A DNA stretch of 64,000 bases from Phorcus lineatus (Eukaryota > Mollusca > Gastropoda > Trochida > Trochidae). Positions 57,885-64,000 of the stretch are shown in pieces. Both the position numbers and the translations under genes were made by a program. The notes under the pieces were generated by a model. It saw nothing but the letters and a program-made list of their open reading frames with translations, was not told the origin of the DNA and did not search any database. The stretch's first letter is position 1, and each line of letters starts with the position of its first letter. The DNA lies in contig OV121083.1 of NCBI GenBank assembly GCA_921293015.1, positions 31,860,908-31,924,907 on the forward strand, in the 5' to 3' direction.

Positions 57885-58344
57885 AGCCACTCTGTGAGTT
57901 GCTGGAGTCATATATGCCAAACTTAATCAATAGTGTCATTCCATCACTAAGTATCGCCTGTTACCAAAAAGACACATTTTAAAGGTTATTGTTTTTTTAC
58001 AGTGACAATATGAAGGGAGAATGTCGCAATTATGATCGAAAACCTGACAGTGGCGCGCGTCAAATAGTCAAACATACTTTTGGAGACTTATCTAAAACAA
58101 CCAGGAGGGCAGTTAGGAGTTGATAATGTTTGTTAGGTTATATAGCTAGTATCCATGTATATTGGAAGTGATATCTACACCTCTGTGCATTAATAAGGCT
58201 GTTTTAAGATTGTTATGGAAAACCGATATTTGTCACATATGTGTTTAATGGACATGAAAATTTAAGATGTTTTGAATTTTTATCACCACATATGACATTT
58301 AGGTAAATGATATATATATGTTATGAAAATCACGGAGTGGCTCT
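57885..58344. mobile_element. MITE, TIR GAGCCACTCCGYGA, copy 2
   Basis: Direct-orientation homologue of 35597-36016. Left AAGCCACTCTGTGA, right TCACGGAGTGGCTCTTT, TTAAA-like flanks. It carries about 40 extra bases (GACAGTGGCGCGCGTCAAAT, near 58045) absent from copy 1, so it may be nearer the full-length form. Confidence 0.8.
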
Positions 58345-58980
58345 TTAAAATAAAGTAAAGGCACATATATTGATTTGGTACTGATTACAAAGTGTTAAAT
58401 GAGTTAACAGTTTCAGAGATGAGTCCACTATTGTCAAAGGCATCGTTGATAATCAATTCCTTCATCTTCCGGGTAATTCTGGTTGAAAATTATGCCATTT
58501 AAATATTTGACTTTAAAACCTTATAAACAATCTGTTATTACTATTTTCATGGAAACATAACACAGTGAAATATCTGCAGAGTTGTCTTCCTGTCTTCTCA
58601 TGTTTCCATTAAAGCCGCCAAAAAATATTTCACACATCTGCTAAATTCAGAAAATGCACATTGCTGGGTCATGGTTAAAAATGCTCTACCATGATGAAGC
58701 TAGGGTGAATAGTTTATGAGATATCCTTTGGACAAAATAACATAAATCTAATTATGCCATTTTTAGAAACACACAACCCACACAGGCAACATCTTATAGT
58801 GAAGTCTATCATGTAGGAACCATCCAAATATAAGAGATAAACTAAAATAACAAAATGATTTCTAATGGAGAATTGTTATAGATACCTTTCCATGGACGCT
58901 ATTCAAGCTATGTATCATTTAGTTCAAAACCTCCAATACACCTGGGGATCATAGCTGATGTGTTATTTTATACATGAAAT
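58345..58980. mobile_element. Degenerate pearl-like type B units
   Basis: About 58590-58740 aligns in words to the 168-bp unit: CATGTTTCCATTAAAGCCGC, GGGTCATGGTTAAAAATG, GAATAGTTTATGAGATATCC. A second weaker unit follows to 58980. Confidence 0.5.
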
Positions 58981-59631
58981 ATATTTTGACTGAAGGTGAT
59001 TTGTGTTAGTGCTCCTAATCAAGATGAGGTAACTAGGTTACAGTTAACAACTTTAGTTAACACATATGTTGCATGACATGGCACAGTCATATTGTAACTT
59101 CCACTCAGAAATCATCAATTGTCAATTAGCACAGAAAAGATGTGATAATGAAAAAGCACATGGTCAAAGTGTTCATGATCACAATGTGAGACCAGCCAAA
59201 AAAAATCACCTCAACTGGTTCCACAATATACATGCCATTGAGACTTCACATCTTGGTCACAATGGATTGAAAAACATCGGACATTGAGACAGCAAAAACT
59301 CCAGGGAGATGTATTGGAACTGGAACACTCTTTCAGTGTACCTGTACCCGCAAGTTCAAGTTTAAGTTTAAGCAGTGAGACTTTATCGTCCCCTCCCCGA
59401 TGTTCTTCTAGATATCGTACGATCCAAAAACCATTTATGTTAATTATTTTCTGAAAGGTAGAAGCAGGCAAGTGCTGGCATTCACAAAGAAATTTCTTGA
59501 GCTGAAATTGACCAACAAGGACCAAACTTGCTTAACTTAAGGTCAGCAGAAACACCACAGAAATGGTCGTCGTTTTAAAAGTATAGTGCTGAGATTCTGC
59601 CGTAGCTTTAAGAATATTGCAGGCTTACCGG
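58981..59631. other. Unassigned sequence
   Basis: The minus-strand open frame 59211-59525 (104 codons) has no recognised motif and no splice support. Confidence 0.35.
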
Positions 59632-60099
59632 TGTAGCAGGCCATTTCTTCCCCAGTCTAAACTTTCCCCGGGGAGAAAATAGCCTAGGCCTAAGATAGAG
59701 CCCAGGGGGGGAAGGTTTGGCCTAGGCTATTTTCTCCCCGGGGAGAGTTTAGACTAGGCCAAACTTTCCCCCCCTGGGCTCTATCTTCCCCGGGGAAAGT
59801 CTGGCCTAGGCCAAACTTTCCCCACCCTTGATTCTACCTATACCTATTTTCTATTGTCAAAATTCATGGCAATTTGAACTTAACTTACACTTACAAATCC
59901 TGTTCTTGTATCTATAATGTGTAGACATTAACTTACATTGACAACTTCTCTGCCTTTCTCGTTTAACTAGTTTAACTTTCTATTCGGGGAAAGTCTGGCC
60001 TAGCTAGGCTATTTCTTCCCCACCCTTGTTATTTATCTTCAGGGGGGAAGTTCTGGCCTAGCTAGGCTTTTTCTTCCTCACCCTTGTTATTCATTTTCA

Positions 60100-60217
60100 G
60101 GGCCTCGTTTCACAAAACCTTAAGGTGATCGTAAGTCCTTAAGGTAACCTTAGTGCAATGTTAAAGCATGGGAGTTAAGGTTAACCTTAGTTAAGGTTAC
60201 TTTGTGAAAGGAGGCCC
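60100..60217. mobile_element. 118-bp MITE nested in the foldback left array
   Basis: Ends GGGCCTCGTTTCACAAA and TTTGTGAAAGGAGGCCC, inverted with one mismatch. The interior has CTTAAGG and GGTTAACC palindromes. It sits between two tandem units, so it entered after the array existed. Confidence 0.8.
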
Positions 60218-61017
60218 AGGGAGTAAATTCTGGCCTAGCTAGGCTATTTTTTACCCCACCCTCAGTCTTCATATATAAGGAGGGAGAGTCTGGCCTAGCT
60301 AGGCTTTTTCTTCCTCACCCTTGTTATTCATTTTCAGGGGGGAAGTTCTGGCCTAGCTAGGCTATTTCTTCCTCATCCTTGTTATTTATCTTCAGGGGGG
60401 AAGTTCTGGCCTAGCTAGGCTTTTTCTTCCTCACCCTTGTTATTCATTTTCAGGGGGGAAGTTCTGGCCTAGCTAGGCTATTTCTTCCTCATCCTTGTTA
60501 TTTATCTTCAGGGGGGAAGTTCTGGCCTAGCTAGGCTATTTCTTCCCCACTCTTGTTATTCATTTTCGGGGGGAAAGTCTGGCCTAGGCTAGGCTATTTC
60601 TTCCCCACCCTTGTTAGTTATTTTCAGGGGGGAAATTCTGGCCTAGCTAGGCTATATCTTCCCCACCCTCAGTCTTTATTTGTAGGAGGGAGAATCTGGC
60701 CAAGCTAGGCTATTTCTTCCCCACCCTCAGTCTTTATTTGTAGGAGGGAGAATCTGGCCAAGCTAGGCTATTTCTTCCCCACCCTCTGTCTTTATTTATA
60801 GGAGGGAGAGCGGATGTCTTCCATTGTGAACATGGAGGAACATTAAAAGTTGGGAATGGTATATTTACCAGTTCAATGACGAAACATATCATGATCAGCT
60901 TCTCAACTCATTTTTGGATGAGAATTTACAAGTTAGAAAAGCTAATTAGTGAGAGAAGGCCTTAAATCCTGTTAGTGCAATGTTGTTGCTCTGTGGTGTA
61001 CATCCTTAATCTCCATA

Positions 61018-61560
61018 CCAAAAGTGGGGAAGAAATAGCCCAGGTAGGCCAGTTTCTAACTCTACATAAATACCAAGGGTGGGGAAGAAATAGTCCAGCT
61101 AGGCCAGAGTCACCCCACTCTATATAGATAACAAGGGTGGGGAAGAAATAGCCCAGCTAGGCTAGAGTCGTCCCACTCTAAATAAATACCAAAAGTGGGG
61201 AAGAAATAGCCCAGGTAGGCCAGTTTCCATTTCTACATAAATACCAAGGGTGGGGAAGAAATAGTCCAGCTAGGCCAGAGTCGCCCCACTCTATATAGAT
61301 AACAAGGGTGGGGAAGAAATAGCCCAGCTAGGCTAGAGTCGCCCCACTCTAAATAAATACCAAAAGTGGGGAAGAAATAGCCCAGGTAGGCCAGTTTCCA
61401 ACTCTACATAAATACCAAGGGTGGGGAAGAAATAGTCCAGCTAGGCCAGAGTCACCCCACTCTAAATAGATACCAAGGGTGGGGAAGAAATAGCCCAGGT
61501 AGGCCAGTTTCAAACTCTACATAAATACCAAGGGTGGGGAAGAAATAGCCTAGCTTAACC
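61018..61560. repeat. Higher-order repeat (three roughly 57-bp monomers per 172-176 bp)
   Basis: Monomers alternate in a fixed order: CAAAAGTGGGG with AGCCCAGGTAGGCCAGTTTC; CAAGGGTGGGG with AGTCCAGCTAGGCCAGAGTC; CAAGGGTGGGG with AGCCCAGCTAGGCTAGAGTC. The triplet repeats from about 61018, 61190 and 61366; the third copy is modified. Confidence 0.75.
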
Positions 61561-61967
61561 AGAATTTCCCCCTTTAGATAAACACCCACCTGTATATAGT
61601 TCTCACAATATAGAATGAAAACAAGCAATTTTGTGAAAGTAGCCTAGTTAGACCAGAATGTTATCAGTTGAAAATATGGATGAAAGGCAAAAAAGTTGAC
61701 AATATAAGTGAATACACTATAGATAAAAGAAGAAAGGATTTGTAAGTATTAGTTAGGGTCCAAATTGCTATGAGTGAAGCAATAGAAAAAGGTGTAGGTA
61801 AAATCAAGGGTGGGGAAGGTTTGGCCTAGGCTAGAGTTTCCCCGGGGAAGATTGAGCCCAGGGGGGGGAAAGTCTGGCCTAGGCCAAAGTTTCCCCGGGG
61901 AAAGATTGTCCTAGGCCAAACCTTCCCCGGGGAAAGTCTGGCCAGGGGGAAAGTTTGGCCTGTTACA

Positions 61968-62270
61968 GGGGCACATGCATCGCCTGTCATAAAGATGGAC
62001 ACAGGTCAGCAACATAACTGGCATCAACCAGACCTCAACAACAATCAGAGGTCAAAGGCAGGGTACCAAAAGTAAAAAAAACTAGTAGATTCTGATTCCA
62101 TCTTTTTCTAACTTTAAGGAGGGGATTTGCTGCCGCTTGATGATGTAGATAGAGACTACATATTATCAGGCGATGAACATGGTTTTAAATTACTTGATGA
62201 TGTTGATAATTTGGAAATTCATGATAAGTATACACAAATCATAGGTCAGCAAATAATAACAAAGTTGAAA
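61968..62270. other. Unassigned sequence
   Basis: Nothing recognised; contains GATGATGTAGATAG / GATGATGTTGATAA similarity at 62141 and 62197. Confidence 0.35.
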
Positions 62271-62971
62271 TGAGCGGAGTTCACATACCCCTGCTCCCCG
62301 TTTAGGACAGAGAATTTCAAAATAGGAAGCTGAACATCATATGTATTGATTTACAGTGGGTAAAATTGCAAGACAATGGAGTTTACTAAGAAGAAGGGAG
62401 AAAATGTCATCAACATAAAAGACTCCTCGTAGAGTCACTGTTTTAGTAATGTTTCCATGGACACTGCAAAAAAACACCTCATTTGCAGGTCTTACCCTGA
62501 AAAGGCACATCAAAGGCTCACAAATGATACATGTATCAATTTTAACAAATCTAGAATGTAAAGTTTTGGAGATATACTCAAGACAATTTTGTCGCACAAT
62601 AACTGTTTTAATCATGTTTCCAAAGAGACTGCCCAAATCAAAGTTCATTTTGCAGGTCTAACTCTCAGAAAGGTTATCTAGGTATCATGACTGATATGTG
62701 TATGAAGTTTGGTAAAGCTAGCATGTATAGTTTAAGAGATTCATATATATGCTCCGGCAAAGTTCTGGGATGGACGGACAGAATGCATGCTATATACCTG
62801 CGCTTACGCTTAAAGTTGGAGATATGATAAAGACGTTGTAGAAATAGTTATTAGGAGATACATATGAGTATATGCTTCTGCAAAGTTCTGGGACGGACAG
62901 ATCAGCAGACAGACTTAGACGGACAGAATGCACGCTGTATACCTGGGCTAACGCTTTAAGGCGGGGTTATA
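62271..62971. mobile_element. Pearl-like type B element, diverged
   Basis: Left end TGAGCGGAGTTCACATACCC CTGC. Core units at about 62425-62760 (TGTTTCCATGGACACTGC; GGTCTTACCCTGAAAAGGCA; GGTATCATGACTGATATGTG). Two right-end-like blocks with GGACGGACAGAATGC then TATATACCTGCGCTTACGCT (62770-62812) and TGTATACCTGGGCTAACGCT (62935-62971). Confidence 0.65.
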
Positions 62972-64000
62972 AGAAATAGGGTAGAAATAGTTATTAAGAA
63001 TGAAATTGTTCTTGAACTATGTTTTAACAGAATGTAAAACTACTTTTTTAAGTGTTTTTGCAGCAATTCCAAAAGACAGAGATAGTAGAAAGATTTGCTT
63101 GATACATGATGGCAGCATGCCTGTTAGATGTAATGTAAACAGCTTTATGGTGAACTGTGGATAACAATATATGAACTTAAGACATGCTCTAAAATTAATA
63201 AAATCAGGCTCTTTCAGGGGTGTATCAATACTCACTTGTATGAACTTATTGACTTCTCCTCATAACTACTGTGAATAGTATTAGATCTGTATGTGCTAAG
63301 GAGCTAATGTGCAAAGTTTACTTTTTTCTCAAAATCAATTCAAGGATCCTATCAATCAAGTTTGGTGAAAAAGTATGTACTGCATAGGTGCTACGTTTTC
63401 AACAAAGTTTTGGGAAATCTTCCCCAAAAAACTACACAAGATTCCAGTTTATCACAGAAACCTATTCACTTAAACAAAAGACAAGATGATTACTAAACAA
63501 ATTATGACAAAAGCAGCCTATCACTGGAGTGCAGGCTCAAGTCTGAAGGTCAGGAAGCTGACCATTGGAAGAACTAGGTGCTGATGATAAATTGGCAGGA
63601 ATTAATTCTCTTATTCCCAGCAAAGACTTTTCATGTGTTGGTCAATACATCTCCTGGCCAGCTGACCCCGGTGTTGACTTAATGTGCCAATGTAGAGATG
63701 CAGCTCTGTAATAAGAACTAACCATCTCCTTATGCTAAGGAGAAACCCAGCTGCAAATTTCTTCCTTTCCATGATTGGTAATAAACAGCTATTGTTAATG
63801 AAATCTATGGTATAATTTTGTGACAGTGTGAGATAAAAGTATTCCTACTGGTTTCAGCAAGTGGGGTTTCCCTTTGGCTAAGTATCTTACTCTCACCATG
63901 CCTCTGGAATCCCTTTCTTTCAATTTTGTCAATTCAAAATGCAAGTTAAATTTAAAAAAGAGGAAGACAGGTGACATGGTGAAGAAGCAAAAACACAGTT
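62972..64000. other. Unassigned sequence at right edge
   Basis: AT-rich. No coding homology, exon or repeat supported. 63300-63420 is faintly pearl-like (ATCAAGTTTGGTGAAAAAGT). Confidence 0.35.

Larger units (their letters stand above)
59632..61967. mobile_element. Foldback element built from inverted tandem arrays
   Basis: 2,336 bp. Left end TGTAGCAGGCCA; right end TGGCCTGTTACA (inverted, one mismatch). Outer modules at 59640-59828 and 61806-61960 are rich in TCCCCGGGGA and GGCCTAGGCC, in opposite orientation. Inner left array (59985-60810): about 12 copies, near 58-60 bp, with TCTGGCCTAGCTAGGCTATT and TCTTCCCCACCC. Inner right array (61015-61560): about 10 copies of the reverse complement (GGGGAAGAAATAGCCCAG). 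Unique centre 60811-61014. No ORF. The layout (long inverted repeats made of tandem repeats) is that of foldback/Galileo-type elements. Confidence 0.8.

Noticed and set aside
59211-59525. 104-codon minus-strand frame as an upstream exon of the receptor
   Set aside because: No acceptor/donor pair of suitable phase and no similarity to receptor domains; probably chance.
59632-61967. CRISPR-like array because of regular ~58-bp spacing
   Set aside because: There are no unique spacers between conserved repeats; whole monomers are conserved and the context is an animal genome.

Overview
This is an AT-rich, repeat-laden piece of an animal nuclear genome, most likely from a mollusc and probably a bivalve. 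The main reasons are numerous pearl-like (Helentron/DINE-type) elements, with short terminal motifs, a core of about 140 or 170 bp tandem repeats and a GGAC/ACGG microsatellite near the right end. Many LINE clades, DIRS-like and mariner copies and spliced exons of a receptor gene fit this. No bacterial operon, CRISPR array, rRNA gene or functional tRNA gene was seen.

The only host gene I can support runs on the minus strand across most of the window. Four exons fit together in reading phase and at consensus splice sites: a signal-peptide exon (48910-49067), an Ig-like exon (39121-39408), and two exons (37743-37872 and 8473-8660) that together encode one cytokine-receptor fibronectin domain with the C-x9-C-x-W signature. 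The order (signal peptide, Ig, cytokine-receptor-homology domain) is that of gp130/Domeless-type class I cytokine receptors. Introns are about 9.5, 1.25 and 29 kb. A further 3' intron, entered at 8472, leaves the window, so the WSXWS-bearing domain, membrane span and cytoplasmic tail lie beyond position 1.

Nearly everything else is transposon sequence in or around these introns. Region 1-8 kb holds LINE fragments (APE endonuclease type, and an L1/Tx1-like element with intact ORF1 but gutted ORF2), a hAT-like MITE inside a LINE fragment, and DIRS-like gag fossils. Region 9-17 kb has a minisatellite, a nearly full-length LINE cut by a mariner, and a GC-rich DIRS-like fossil. Region 19.4-25.7 kb has an almost complete I-type LINE with RNase H. 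Region 26-38 kb has LINE 3' ends, hairpin MITEs and degenerate pearl-like sequence. Region 38-54 kb has mariner copy 2, the best-preserved pearl-like elements, an insertion carrying a tRNA-like promoter, and a TTAA-flanked element. Region 54-64 kb has an insertion ending in a perfect 61-bp inverted repeat, a second MITE copy, and a 2.3-kb foldback element made of tandem arrays in opposite orientation.

Many elements are nested, and several filled/empty site pairs are visible within the window itself: 30.7 vs 45.5 kb, 28.6 vs 55.4 kb, and 3.78 vs 1.98/2.59 kb. They give insertion boundaries without any outside reference. Family names are from motif recognition by eye, not database search.
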